Source: Bdellovibrio sp. (GTDB lineage: Bacteria; Bdellovibrionota; Bdellovibrionia; Bdellovibrionales; Bdellovibrionaceae). From it: 64,000 bases of DNA. The notes beneath the pieces were generated by a model. It saw nothing but the letters and a program-made list of their open reading frames with translations, made no database searches and was not told the origin of the DNA. The position numbers and the translations under genes are program-made. The stretch covers positions 230,226-294,225 of the forward strand of contig JACMRL010000025.1 of NCBI GenBank assembly GCA_014376435.1, in the 5' to 3' direction. Position 1 is the first letter of the stretch. Every line of letters begins with the position of its first letter. Shown one piece after another: positions 9,885-20,183 of the stretch.

Positions 9885-11423
9885 CTATTTCTCCTGAGCC
9901 TGAGCTTGATTAGGGCTTAACGGAATCGAGTAATCCATTTTATTTTTAACTAAGTAATCAACACTCGCTTTAGAAAAATCCATAAAGTGATTCGGAAAAA
10001 TGCCCATCCAGAAAATCATAATAATTAACGGAACTAAAACTACAACTTCGCGAACTGATAAATCAAGCAAGGGATGATGATCTTCTTTAACTAATTCGCC
10101 CTTGGGTCCGAAGAATACGCGCTTAACCATCCACAACATATATGCGGCACCAAGCACAACACCCGTTACAGCAAAAGCCGCAACAACCGGAGAATAGCTG
10201 TACGCGCCTAATAGAATTAAAAACTCACCGACGAAACCATTTGTTAGCGGTACCGCAATCGATGACATCGTTACGATGACAAACGCGATCGTGAAATAAG
10301 GCATCACGCCGGCTAAACCACCGTATTTAGAAATTTCACGTGAATGTGTTCTTTCGTAAATCATGCCTATCAACAAGAAAAGTGCGCCCGTTGAAATACC
10401 GTGATTCAACATTTGGTACAAAGCACCGTTCACGCCGTATGCGTTCATCACAAATAAACCGATTAAGATATAACCCATGTGCGATACTGAAGAATACGCC
10501 ACCAGTTTTTTAACATCCGGCTGAACCATCGCCACCAATGCTCCGTAAATAATTCCGATCACCCCAAGCGCTATAAAAATCCAAGCATAGTGTTCGGCCG
10601 CTTCCGGAAATAATGGAATCACCCATCTTAGAAAGCAGTAAGTTCCCATTTTTAACATTACACCCGCAAGCACCACCGAACCAGGCGTCGGCGCTTCCAC
10701 GTGGGCGTCTGGTAACCAAGTGTGTAACGGAAACACCGGAACTTTAATTGCAAACGCTACGGCGAAAGCAAAAAATAATAAAGTTTGTGGAGTTAAAAAT
10801 TCTCCCGCAACAAACGGAATATTTAATTTATAAAAATCTAGTAAACTAGCACTGATGTATCCGCCCGTTACTTCTGGAGTTAAACGCATCATAAAGATAA
10901 TCGCTAACAGCATTAGCATTGAGCCCGACATCGTATAAATGAAGAATTTTAAAGTTGCGTAAATACGTCTAGATCCGCCCCAGATGCCCACGATGAAATA
11001 CATCGGTACTAATGAAAGCTCCCAAAATACATAGAATAAGATCGCATCCATCGATAAAAAAGAGCCCAACATCGCCGCCTGAAGAACAAAAAGTGCCGCG
11101 TGAAATCCTTTAACTTGTTTATCGATTGAGTTCCAAGATCCTAAGATAATAATCGGAACTAAAAACGTAGTGAGCATAACTAACATCACAGAAATTCCGT
11201 CGATTCCTAAAAAGTAAGAAATTCCGAAACGTTGAATCCAAGCGGTTTGTTCAACCATTTGTAATGCCGCCGTCGAAGAATCAAACTTTTGTAACATTCC
11301 TAAAGACAGAACAAATTCGATCAGTGAAAAACCTAGCGCCAAGTGGCGCACGGTATTTTTTTGTGGCCAAAAGGCCATCACGATCGCAAAAACTATTGGT
11401 AAGAAAATAAGTGCTGATAACAT
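9885..11423 (-). CDS. nuoM: NADH-quinone oxidoreductase subunit M
   Basis: LPDAHVEAPTPGSVVLAGVMLKMGTYC and VAYSSVSHMGYILIG. Confidence 0.97.
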   Translation of the reverse strand: MLSALIFLPIVFAIVMAFWPQKNTVRHLALGFSLIEFVLSLGMLQKFDSSTAALQMVEQTAWIQRFGISYFLGIDGISVMLVMLTTFLVPIIILGSWNSIDKQVKGFHAALFVLQAAMLGSFLSMDAILFYVFWELSLVPMYFIVGIWGGSRRIYATLKFFIYTMSGSMLMLLAIIFMMRLTPEVTGGYISASLLDFYKLNIPFVAGEFLTPQTLLFFAFAVAFAIKVPVFPLHTWLPDAHVEAPTPGSVVLAGVMLKMGTYCFLRWVIPLFPEAAEHYAWIFIALGVIGIIYGALVAMVQPDVKKLVAYSSVSHMGYILIGLFVMNAYGVNGALYQMLNHGISTGALFLLIGMIYERTHSREISKYGGLAGVMPYFTIAFVIVTMSSIAVPLTNGFVGEFLILLGAYSYSPVVAAFAVTGVVLGAAYMLWMVKRVFFGPKGELVKEDHHPLLDLSVREVVVLVPLIIMIFWMGIFPNHFMDFSKASVDYLVKNKMDYSIPLSPNQAQAQEK

Positions 11424-11426
11424 AGA

Positions 11427-13370
11427 TTACCTCATTAATACGAATGAAAGCGCAACGACCACACCAATTCCAATGTACATCGCATACTGTTGCATGTTTC
11501 CAGTTTGCAATGATTTTACAAAAGAGCCTCCGCCGCGAACTAAATCAGTTACTTTATAAGTAGCTTTATCGATGACGTTTACATCGACATAGTACCAAAG
11601 ATTTTTACTGCCTTCGATCAACGGATTAATAATTCCTGCTGAATAAGCTTCATCAACTAAGTATTTTTTATTTACTAATTGATAAACCGGCCCGAAAGCC
11701 TTGGCTACTTTATCTGAAGCGCCTTCTTTTTTTGTATACATAATGTAAGCCGTTAACGCCGAGATTGCCGCTAAACCAACTGATATTCCCATCAATGACC
11801 ACTCAAGCATTGTTTCATCGTGATGGGCGCCCTCAACCACCGTTGGTAATTTGCGAATCACTGGCTCCAACCAGTGTTCCCAGAAATTGGGAATATGCCC
11901 GATTTGTTCAGAGATCACGTGCGGAATTCCAACCCAACCACCAACCACGGAAAGAATCGCTAAAACAATTAAAGGAACTGTCATTAACCAAGGGCTTTCA
12001 TGCGGATGAACACTTTTATCCACGCGCGATTTTCCCCAGAAAGTTAACGCCATCAAACGAGTCATATAAAACGCCGTTAAAACCGCACCCAAAACTCCCG
12101 CCGCCCATAATAAAATATGACCTTGAGAAGACGAGAACGCTTTCCATAAAATTTCATCTTTAGAAAAGAAACCTGCAAATGGCGGCATCCCGATAATTGC
12201 TAACCAACCTAAAAAGAAAGTTGCGTGCGTAATCGGTAAGTATTTTCTTAAGCCGCCCATTTTGCGAATGTCTTGTTCTTCGTGCATCGCATGAATCACT
12301 GAACCCGAACCTAAGAACATCAACGCTTTAAAAAATGCGTGCGTCATTAAGTGAAACATTCCCGCACCGAAAGCGCCAACACCCACGGCTAAAAACATAT
12401 AACCAAGTTGCGAAACCGTTGAGTAAGCTAAAACTTTTTTAATATCAAATTGAGTAAGACCGATTGTTGCCGCCATTACTGCCGTCGCCGCACCAACAAT
12501 CGCGATTACCATCATTGTATTTGGTGCAACAATAAATAGTCCGTTTAAACGAACGATCATGTAAATACCCGCGGTAACCATGGTCGCCGCATGGATTAAA
12601 GCAGAAACCGGAGTCGGGCCCGCCATCGCATCTGGTAACCAAACATAAAGCGGAATCTGCGCTGACTTACCTGTAGCGCCAATGAATAGCATCATCGTTC
12701 CTAAAGTAACCGCACCCAGCCAGCTGGATTCAGCAATCGTTGGAGCTAACATATTTAATTCATGCATATTCAAAGTTCCGAAAGTCATGAATAAAATAAA
12801 CATGCCAATAATGAATGCCGCATCACCAATACGATTCGTGATAAATGCTTTCATGCCGGCCGCAGCTTTTGCAGAATCATTAAACCAAAAACCAATCAGT
12901 AAGTAAGAGCAAAGACCAACGCCTTCCCAGCCCACGAACATGGTTAATAGTGAATCTCCTAAAACTAGGATCAACATATTAAAAATAAATAGATTTAAAT
13001 ACGCGAAGTATTTCGTTACGCCTTTATCATGATGCATATATCCAATAGAGAATAAATGAATCAATGCTCCCACGCCCGTGATGATTAAAATCATGATCGA
13101 GCTGATTTGATCGACGGCGAAGCCCGCATTGATTTTAAATTTATCGACCGCGATCCATTCAAAAAAATTCGCTGTAATACGACGCGCTTCTGGCGGAAGA
13201 TCAACTAAGTTTAAAAATAATAATACCGAACAAATAAAAGAGATTAATACCGCAATGGTTGCGATCGAACCTGCTAATACATAATTCGTACTGCGAAAAC
13301 GAACACCGTTTAAGAAAAACCCAATCAGTGGACTTAGTAATAATATGGCGATCAACGCTTGCTGATTCAT
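11427..13370 (-). CDS. nuoL: NADH-quinone oxidoreductase subunit L
   Basis: LPDAMAGPTPVSALIHAATMVTAGIYM, VLAYSTVSQLGYMFLA, long C-terminal extension. Confidence 0.97.
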   Translation of the reverse strand: MNQQALIAILLLSPLIGFFLNGVRFRSTNYVLAGSIATIAVLISFICSVLLFLNLVDLPPEARRITANFFEWIAVDKFKINAGFAVDQISSIMILIITGVGALIHLFSIGYMHHDKGVTKYFAYLNLFIFNMLILVLGDSLLTMFVGWEGVGLCSYLLIGFWFNDSAKAAAGMKAFITNRIGDAAFIIGMFILFMTFGTLNMHELNMLAPTIAESSWLGAVTLGTMMLFIGATGKSAQIPLYVWLPDAMAGPTPVSALIHAATMVTAGIYMIVRLNGLFIVAPNTMMVIAIVGAATAVMAATIGLTQFDIKKVLAYSTVSQLGYMFLAVGVGAFGAGMFHLMTHAFFKALMFLGSGSVIHAMHEEQDIRKMGGLRKYLPITHATFFLGWLAIIGMPPFAGFFSKDEILWKAFSSSQGHILLWAAGVLGAVLTAFYMTRLMALTFWGKSRVDKSVHPHESPWLMTVPLIVLAILSVVGGWVGIPHVISEQIGHIPNFWEHWLEPVIRKLPTVVEGAHHDETMLEWSLMGISVGLAAISALTAYIMYTKKEGASDKVAKAFGPVYQLVNKKYLVDEAYSAGIINPLIEGSKNLWYYVDVNVIDKATYKVTDLVRGGGSFVKSLQTGNMQQYAMYIGIGVVVALSFVLMR

Positions 13371-13372
13371 GG

Positions 13373-13699
13373 CTATCCCTTCAAGTGCTCGAAGAAACGA
13401 ATGTTAACTTCTTTAAAACGTTTAAAAATAGAAACGGCCAATGCTAAGCCAACGGCTGCTTCAGCCGCCGCAATCGTCATCACAAAGAAAACCATAATTT
13501 GGCCTTCAACTTTTCCTGAGTAATAAGAAAATGTAACAAAGCTGATATTAACTGCGTTTAACATTAATTCGATCGACATTAATAAAACGATTAAATTACG
13601 TCTTAATAAAACACCCGCCATGCCGATCGAGAATAAAATCGCTGATAGCACTAAATAGTGTTCAGCACCGATTGTAGTAATCATATTAGTCTCTGGCAT
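13373..13699 (-). CDS. nuoK: NADH-quinone oxidoreductase subunit K
   Basis: [27 protein letters not shown]. Confidence 0.97.
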   Translation of the reverse strand: MPETNMITTIGAEHYLVLSAILFSIGMAGVLLRRNLIVLLMSIELMLNAVNISFVTFSYYSGKVEGQIMVFFVMTIAAAEAAVGLALAVSIFKRFKEVNIRFFEHLKG

Positions 13700-14231
13700 G
13701 TGTGCCCCCTTTGCTGCGCGATAAAGCTACGGTGCCAACGGCAATTACTAAAAGTAAAACGCCGAGTGCTTCAAATCCGAAAATATTTTTTAAGAACAGG
13801 GCTTCCGAAAGGCCACGAGTCGTATCAACTACTCCGCCCGCCGCCGCTGCCGAAATCACTTCATCGCTAGAGCGTCCCGCAATCGTTAATCCGATTGTTA
13901 CTGCGCCGACGATTAAGCCTGACAAGATTCCAACCGAAGCAATTTTTAAAGCGCCCGTTGCGCGACCGCGAGTAAAAGCTTGTAGCTCATGTTTTAAATC
14001 GAAAAGCATCAGCACCATAACGAAAAGAACCATCACGGCCCCGGCATAAACGATGATTTGCACGCCCGCCAAGAAGTACGCCTGTAGAGTTACAAAAATC
14101 GCGGCTACGCTGATCATTGTCATCGCCAAACATAAAGCTGAATAAATCGGGTTGGCCATCAAAACCACGGCTAATCCGCTTATTACAGTTATCAGAGCTA
14201 AAAACCAAAATAGAAAAACATCTGCAGTCAT
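13686..14231 (-). CDS. nuoJ: NADH-quinone oxidoreductase subunit J
   Basis: [50 protein letters not shown]. Confidence 0.97.
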   Translation of the reverse strand: MTADVFLFWFLALITVISGLAVVLMANPIYSALCLAMTMISVAAIFVTLQAYFLAGVQIIVYAGAVMVLFVMVLMLFDLKHELQAFTRGRATGALKIASVGILSGLIVGAVTIGLTIAGRSSDEVISAAAAGGVVDTTRGLSEALFLKNIFGFEALGVLLLVIAVGTVALSRSKGGTHARD

Positions 14232-14241
14232 TTTATCTCCC

Positions 14242-15384
14242 CTAACTAATCACAAAGTAAGATGTTACGAAAATAACGATGGCCGTAACGATCGTATTTC
14301 CCAAGGCCCACGGAAGCATTGTCTTCCAACCTAAATCCATTAATTGATCGTAACGGAAACGCGGAAGCGTCCAACGAACATGAATGAAGATCCATAAGAA
14401 AATTGCGAATTTAATATTGTAAGAAAGAAAGTGCAAAACCACATTCATTACGTTTGCGATTTGTTCGCTGCCGACTAGGCCGTAACACCAGTTGTAAACT
14501 TCTTGTGGAGTGAAATTCCAAATACTGTAGCCACCAAAGAAAAATGTCGCCATTAAGCCTGAAGCGATCATCATGTGGCCGTATTCACCAATGAAAAACA
14601 TCAGCATTTTAAAGCCGCCGTATTCAGTATGAAAACCGGCAACTAATTCAGCCTCGCCCTCGGCCAGGTCGAAAGGTAAACGATTTGATTCCGCAAACGT
14701 GGCCGAGAAAAATAAAATCATTCCTAGTGGTTGATAAAAAATTCCCCAGTTCGGCAACCACGAGGCCGCTACGGTATAGCCAAATGCCGAAAAGTGATAA
14801 ATGCCTTGTTGCGCATGAATCATTTCAGTCAGATTAAAGGTTCCGTAAAGTAAAATAATTCCTACGATTGAAAGGCCTAAAGCTAATTCGTATGAAATAA
14901 TTTGCGCGGAAGCACGCAAGGCCCCCATCAGCGAGAACTTGCTTCCCGATCCCCAGCCCGCCATTAAAATGGTGTAGGCCGCCAAAGACGAAATACCTAA
15001 AATGAAAACGATACCAACGTTAATTTCGTAACCTTGAATTAAGAAAGTGTAGTCGCCCACTTTTAAAGGAACCGACATGGGAATTGCTGCGTAAGCGACG
15101 GCTGCGGGGATTAAGGCAAAAACCGGCGCCATGTAAAACATGATGCGATTTCCTTTTTCCGGAGCAAAATCTTCTTTCGTTAAAAACTTAACTGCATCGG
15201 CAAGTAATTGAACTAAGCCTAGCGGGCCAACGCGGTTTGGACCAAAGCGGTTTTGAATAAATGCCGAACCACGACGCTCAAGCCATACAAGAATTGGTAC
15301 CGCTTGAACCATCAATAAAAATACAGCCAATAACTTTATGGTATTAATTACGATTTCAAAAGTTGTGTTACCCATTGATGTCAT
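14242..15384 (-). CDS. nuoH: NADH-quinone oxidoreductase subunit H
   Basis: LVWLERRGSAFIQNRFGPNRVGPLGLVQLLADAVKFLTKEDFAP. Confidence 0.98.
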   Translation of the reverse strand: MTSMGNTTFEIVINTIKLLAVFLLMVQAVPILVWLERRGSAFIQNRFGPNRVGPLGLVQLLADAVKFLTKEDFAPEKGNRIMFYMAPVFALIPAAVAYAAIPMSVPLKVGDYTFLIQGYEINVGIVFILGISSLAAYTILMAGWGSGSKFSLMGALRASAQIISYELALGLSIVGIILLYGTFNLTEMIHAQQGIYHFSAFGYTVAASWLPNWGIFYQPLGMILFFSATFAESNRLPFDLAEGEAELVAGFHTEYGGFKMLMFFIGEYGHMMIASGLMATFFFGGYSIWNFTPQEVYNWCYGLVGSEQIANVMNVVLHFLSYNIKFAIFLWIFIHVRWTLPRFRYDQLMDLGWKTMLPWALGNTIVTAIVIFVTSYFVIS

Positions 15385-15387
15385 GAT

Positions 15388-15759
15388 TTAGTCCCACTCC
15401 AATGCTTTAGATTTAATTTCCCACCAAAGACCAAAGATAAAGATTAAAAGAAAAACCATCATTGATCCAAAAACTAAAAGACCGGATCCCGTGGCTAAAA
15501 AGTGGCGGAAGTTAACGGCCCACGGGTACATGAAAATAATTTCGATATCGAAAAGAATAAAAAGAATTGCGGTTAAGTAGAACTTAACTGAAATTTTTGT
15601 ATCTTTCTTTTCTTCTACCGGAAGACCGCATTCGTAAACATCGAATTTAGCTTGGCTGGTTTTTTTTGCTTTTCCGCCCGTCCATCTGGCTAAATAAATT
15701 AGACTGGTTCCAAAGGCTGCGATAAATAATGTGATGAAAATGACTCCGCCTATTGGCAT
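15388..15759 (-). CDS. nuoA: NADH-quinone oxidoreductase subunit A
   Basis: FDVYECGLPVEE...ILFILFDIEIIFMYPWAV. Confidence 0.97.
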   Translation of the reverse strand: MPIGGVIFITLFIAAFGTSLIYLARWTGGKAKKTSQAKFDVYECGLPVEEKKDTKISVKFYLTAILFILFDIEIIFMYPWAVNFRHFLATGSGLLVFGSMMVFLLIFIFGLWWEIKSKALEWD

Positions 15760-15912
15760 GTATGCTCCTCACTGATGTAAACTTTTTTTTCATTTTTTTT
15801 CAATTACTTACTTATACAAAGCTCGGCAATAAAAACCAATAAAAAATCAATTACTTGATCGCTAAGACACAGGGCAAACATGCGCCAAGAAATTACGAAA
15901 TGAAGTGACCTT

Positions 15913-18900
15913 GTGGATGGATTAACGCAGAATCCGAATCGTTCTATGAAATGGCAAACTACGCAGACCCGACTTGAAGATTTTTTACTCCGCGGCTTTG
16001 AAAAAGATCGCTCGCTTTTTAATATTGTGGGTTCATCGTCATTAGCGGCATCATCTTATCTTTTGTCTCAATCTTTATCCAAAGAAATTAACAACTTACC
16101 TAGGCTGGTGGTTGTCTCTAGTTTAGAGCAAGCGCTTGCTTTTGAACAACATTTAAGCTTTTTTTCGAATCGTTTTCAATGTCATATTTTGCGGCCGTAT
16201 GATGTTTCACCTTTTTCGGGATTAACCCCGTCGCCAGTCGTTCGATTTTCCAGAACGCGTTTTTTATATCGAGCCGCCCACGCACAAAAAAGTGACATCT
16301 TTATTGCGCCGATTTCGGCACTGCTGCAGCTGTCTGTTCCTTTCTTTAATTTTTCGAAACGAAGTCAGCTTTTAAAACAAGGTGATGAATTGCCAACAAA
16401 TTTGGCGGAGTATTTTAATTCCTTGGGTTATCAATCAACTCCGTTAGTTGAAGATATCGGTCAATACAGTTTACGCGGCGGCATTGTTGATGTTTTTTCT
16501 CCGGCCGAAACTCATCCGGTGCGCTTAGAGCTTTTTGGCGATCAAGTTGAATCTATGCGTACATTTTCTTTAGTTGATCAACGCAGTTTAGCCGAAGTGA
16601 ATGTTTTAAATATTGTTCCCGCATACGAAATTGATTTCACGGATGAAAATGTTGAATCCGTTATTAAAAATTTTCGCCAGAGTTTAAAAGAGCGCCCGGT
16701 TCCGCATAGCGAAGTAGAAGAGGTCGTTCGCAGCATCTCTTTAAAAAATTATTTTCCGGGCAGCGAATATTTACTTTCAAATACTTATGCCCAACTAGAG
16801 TCTCCGCTTGATCATTTTAGTTCAGCTTTAAATATTTTCATGCTGGATCCGTCTGAAGTATCGCGCGCTTCCGATGAATACTACCAAGAGTTAACAACTG
16901 ATTCGCGGGCACAAAATCATCACGTTTTTCACCCTGATCTGACGAAAAATTTTATTTCTTATGAAAAATTTGTCTGGCCTGAAGAATCGCGCTTTTTTCA
17001 ATTCTCCCGCTTAGCATTTTTAGAAGATGCCTTGCCTAATGAAGAGCGTATTGAATATAATTCGCTTCCGTTGTCTGAGTTTTCGCAATTAGCGCAAAAC
17101 TTAATGCCCGTTTCGGATGCCTGGATTGAGGCCGCCCAACCACGATTAAAAAAATGGTTAGAAACTGGTTACAAAATTTTCGTGTCGGCTAAAAATCAAA
17201 CTCAAATTGATCGTTTGAAAATGCTTTTACAAAAAATGAATTTTTCATTTCACGTGGCGGCTAGTGATGATTATTTATGGGATACCTGGCTGGAAAACCC
17301 ATCTGAAATCACAATTATCCCGCGCGTGATACCCGAAACTATTCTTTTTACCGAAGAAAAAATTATATTTCTTCGCACCGATGACTTTTTCGGGCGAAAA
17401 CAGCGTGCCAATGCGCAAAACGCGTACGAACAGTTTTCTACGAAAGCGAAAAGCCTAGCATTCGGTGATTTAAAGCCCACTGACTTAGTGGTCCACGTTA
17501 AACACGGTATTGGTGTTTACGAAGGCCTTAAAATTATGAATATCGGCGGAGTTGAAACCGAATACATTCAGATCGCCTACAAAGATAAAGATAAGCTGTA
17601 CCTGCCGGTGTACCGCGTGGGCCAATTACAAAAATTTTCTGGAGCTGGGCAAACCTCTGTACTCGACAAACTAGGTGGCGTTGGTTGGGAAAAAACAAAA
17701 ATTAAAGTGAAAGCTCACTTGCGTGATATCGCCGCTGAACTTTTACAATTATATGCAAAACGAAACGAAATCACCCGCGATCCGCTGCTTTTTGATGAAT
17801 TAGCTTATCATCAATTCGAAAAAGGTTTTCCGTTTGATGAAACCGATGATCAGTTAAAGGCCATCAACGATATTCAAAAAGACTTCCACAATGAAAAGCC
17901 GATGGATCGTTTGGTTTGCGGCGATGTGGGTTTCGGTAAAACCGAGGTTTCCATGCGGGCAGCTTTTCAGGTTGTGCAAAATAAAAAACAGGTCGGTGTT
18001 TTAGCTCCAACCACCGTATTAACTTTTCAACATTTAGAAACATTTAAAAGGCGCTTTGAGGGCTGGAATTTTCAAATCCGCTCGTTAAATCGTTTTGTTT
18101 CTCCGGCTGAGCAGAAAAAAACTTTAGCTGAACTAAAAGAAGGTAAAGTTGATATCTTGATCGGTACGCATCGTTTACTAAGTAAAGACGTGGTTTTTAA
18201 AGATCTTGGCCTATTAATCGTCGATGAAGAACAAAAGTTCGGCGTAACTCACAAAGAAAAAATTAAAAAGTTTAAAGTGGACATCGATACTTTAACTTTA
18301 TCTGCCACTCCGATTCCCAGAACCTTAAACATGAGCTTCACTGGTATGCGTGATCTTTCAATTATTAATACCGCGCCCGTTGATCGTTTACCGACTAGAA
18401 CATTTATTTCTAAGTTTGATCCTGAATTAATCCGCAAGGGTATCCAGTCTGAAATTGCTCGTGGTGGACAGGTTTATTTCATTCATAACCGTGTACAAAG
18501 TATTTACGGTATCGCGGATCAGTTACGTCAGATTGTTCCCGACGCCCGAATGAAAGTAGCCCACGGCCAGATGAACGAAGAAGATTTAGAACACGCCATG
18601 ATTTCATTTTTCAATCACGAAATTGACGTGCTTATTTGTACTTCGATTGTCGAATCCGGTATGGATGTGCCGCGCGCGAATACGATGTTTATCGATCAAG
18701 CGCATATGTTTGGCTTATCACAGCTTTATCAATTGCGTGGCCGCGTAGGACGCAGTAAAGCGCGTGCTTTTTGTTATTTATTATTACCTAAAGACAAACG
18801 CATCGAAAAGGATGCGCAAGAGCGTTTAAAGATTATTCAAGATAACTCAGCACTGGGCTCAGGCATCCGTATCGCCCAATATGATTTAGAACTTCGCGGA

Positions 18901-19455
18901 GCAGGAAATATTTTAGGTGATAGTCAATCCGGACACGTTAATTCAGTCGGCTACGAATTATATATGGATTTATTAAATGAGGCCCTAGCCGAAGCGAAAG
19001 GCGAGCCCATGATTGATCGCGAACTTGATCCAGAAATTAACTTACGTGTGCCCGCACTTATTCCTGATTCATATATCGCGGATATTCGCATTCGTTTAAG
19101 TTATTACAAGGCCTTGGCTGATATTTCCTCGCAAGAAGATTTAGATCGCATCGAAGATGACCTAAAAGATCAGTTCGGAGATATTCCCGAGCCGGTTATC
19201 AATTTGATGGGGCTGATGTTAATTCGCAAACAATGCAAAGATTTAGGCGTGCGTGACATCAGTGCGGGCTTAAAAAATATTTCCTTAATCTTTACTGAAC
19301 GCACCAGATTAAAACCTGAAACCGCAATTCAATTAGCCATGCGAGAAAATAAAAAGTATTCAATCACTCCTGATCAACGCCTTAATATCCGCTTAAATAA
19401 TATTACCTGGTCAAGCGTCTATGAAGAGCTTAATTATCTTTTAACTCTGATTTGA
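15913..19455 (+). CDS. mfd: Transcription-repair coupling factor
   Basis: RNAP-interacting domain GDYVVHxxHGIG-like motif, GDVGFGKTEVSMRA Walker A, DEEQKFGV, RVGRS; 1180 aa, GTG start. Confidence 0.97.
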   Translation: MDGLTQNPNRSMKWQTTQTRLEDFLLRGFEKDRSLFNIVGSSSLAASSYLLSQSLSKEINNLPRLVVVSSLEQALAFEQHLSFFSNRFQCHILRPYDVSPFSGLTPSPVVRFSRTRFLYRAAHAQKSDIFIAPISALLQLSVPFFNFSKRSQLLKQGDELPTNLAEYFNSLGYQSTPLVEDIGQYSLRGGIVDVFSPAETHPVRLELFGDQVESMRTFSLVDQRSLAEVNVLNIVPAYEIDFTDENVESVIKNFRQSLKERPVPHSEVEEVVRSISLKNYFPGSEYLLSNTYAQLESPLDHFSSALNIFMLDPSEVSRASDEYYQELTTDSRAQNHHVFHPDLTKNFISYEKFVWPEESRFFQFSRLAFLEDALPNEERIEYNSLPLSEFSQLAQNLMPVSDAWIEAAQPRLKKWLETGYKIFVSAKNQTQIDRLKMLLQKMNFSFHVAASDDYLWDTWLENPSEITIIPRVIPETILFTEEKIIFLRTDDFFGRKQRANAQNAYEQFSTKAKSLAFGDLKPTDLVVHVKHGIGVYEGLKIMNIGGVETEYIQIAYKDKDKLYLPVYRVGQLQKFSGAGQTSVLDKLGGVGWEKTKIKVKAHLRDIAAELLQLYAKRNEITRDPLLFDELAYHQFEKGFPFDETDDQLKAINDIQKDFHNEKPMDRLVCGDVGFGKTEVSMRAAFQVVQNKKQVGVLAPTTVLTFQHLETFKRRFEGWNFQIRSLNRFVSPAEQKKTLAELKEGKVDILIGTHRLLSKDVVFKDLGLLIVDEEQKFGVTHKEKIKKFKVDIDTLTLSATPIPRTLNMSFTGMRDLSIINTAPVDRLPTRTFISKFDPELIRKGIQSEIARGGQVYFIHNRVQSIYGIADQLRQIVPDARMKVAHGQMNEEDLEHAMISFFNHEIDVLICTSIVESGMDVPRANTMFIDQAHMFGLSQLYQLRGRVGRSKARAFCYLLLPKDKRIEKDAQERLKIIQDNSALGSGIRIAQYDLELRGAGNILGDSQSGHVNSVGYELYMDLLNEALAEAKGEPMIDRELDPEINLRVPALIPDSYIADIRIRLSYYKALADISSQEDLDRIEDDLKDQFGDIPEPVINLMGLMLIRKQCKDLGVRDISAGLKNISLIFTERTRLKPETAIQLAMRENKKYSITPDQRLNIRLNNITWSSVYEELNYLLTLI

Positions 19456-19586
19456 TAAGTCCTGTTTATCCCTATCTGTGAATGTCGATGAGGCATTTTT
19501 CCCACTAAACAATTTAAAGCTTCCTCAGCTGTCGGTTGTTTGCTTTTAAACTGTTTTTTTGCTTCGAACAAAAGGCCTTTTCTTTG

Positions 19587-19598
19587 CAATCATGATTG
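19587..19598. promoter_or_regulatory. 12-bp perfect palindrome CAATCATGATTG upstream of PNPOx-like gene, possible operator
   Basis: Direct palindrome in the intergenic region. Confidence 0.35.
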
Positions 19599-19632
19599 TT
19601 AAATACAAATGAACTTTTTAAAGGAGAATTAC

Positions 19633-20172
19633 ATGTTTAACACAAATGACAAAGACCTTTCTCAAGCACCCGAAATACGCGAAGAAAGCTTAGGAAAAAT
19701 TGAAAGACTTTTGAAAGTTATCAAGGCCGGTATGTTAACTACCATTAATTCAAAACAAGAACTTTGCAGCCGTCCAATGATATTGCAACAATTTGATCTA
19801 CAGGCGGGCGAGCTTTGGTTTTTCACTGGCCGACAAACTGGAAAAGTTTTTGATATCGAAAAAGATTCGCGCGTAAATATCGCGTTCGCATCCCCAGGTT
19901 CAAGTTCCTTTGTCAGCGTCTACGGCGCTGCTGAAATTGTTGATGATAAACAAAAAGAAAAAGAATTATGGAATCCGGCTTTACTTGCCTGGTTTCCAGA
20001 GGGCTTAAAAGATCCTAATTTAGTTTTATTGTGCGTGAAAATTAATTCTGTAGAGTATTGGGATTCATCTTCTACGTTTGTACAAATTGTTGGTTTTACA
20101 AAAGCCTTGTTAACGGGCGAGACCTATAAACCCAGTTTGTCAGAGCACGGACGCGTTAATTTAAATATGTAG
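19633..20172 (+). CDS. Pyridoxamine 5'-phosphate oxidase-like FMN-binding (general stress protein 26 type)
   Basis: SRPMILQQFDLQAGELWFFTGRQTGKVFDIEKDSRVNIAFASPGSSSFVSVYGAAEI; ATG at 19633 with SD aaggag. Confidence 0.85.
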   Translation: MFNTNDKDLSQAPEIREESLGKIERLLKVIKAGMLTTINSKQELCSRPMILQQFDLQAGELWFFTGRQTGKVFDIEKDSRVNIAFASPGSSSFVSVYGAAEIVDDKQKEKELWNPALLAWFPEGLKDPNLVLLCVKINSVEYWDSSSTFVQIVGFTKALLTGETYKPSLSEHGRVNLNM

Positions 20173-20183
20173 TTTTAGTGGAC

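Noticed and set aside
9438-9920. 160-aa plus-strand ORF
   Set aside because: Antisense to nuoN; low-complexity translation, no SD or family signature
10332-10347. parS-like AATTTCACGTGAATGT inside nuoM
   Set aside because: Core TTTCACGTGAA matches but outer bases do not, and the confirmed-looking local sites use TTCCACGTGGAA; likely chance
11765-12163. 132-aa plus-strand ORF
   Set aside because: Antisense to nuoL, which is unambiguous
13702-14049. 115-aa plus-strand ORF
   Set aside because: Antisense to nuoJ; Pro/Lys/Thr-rich mirror translation
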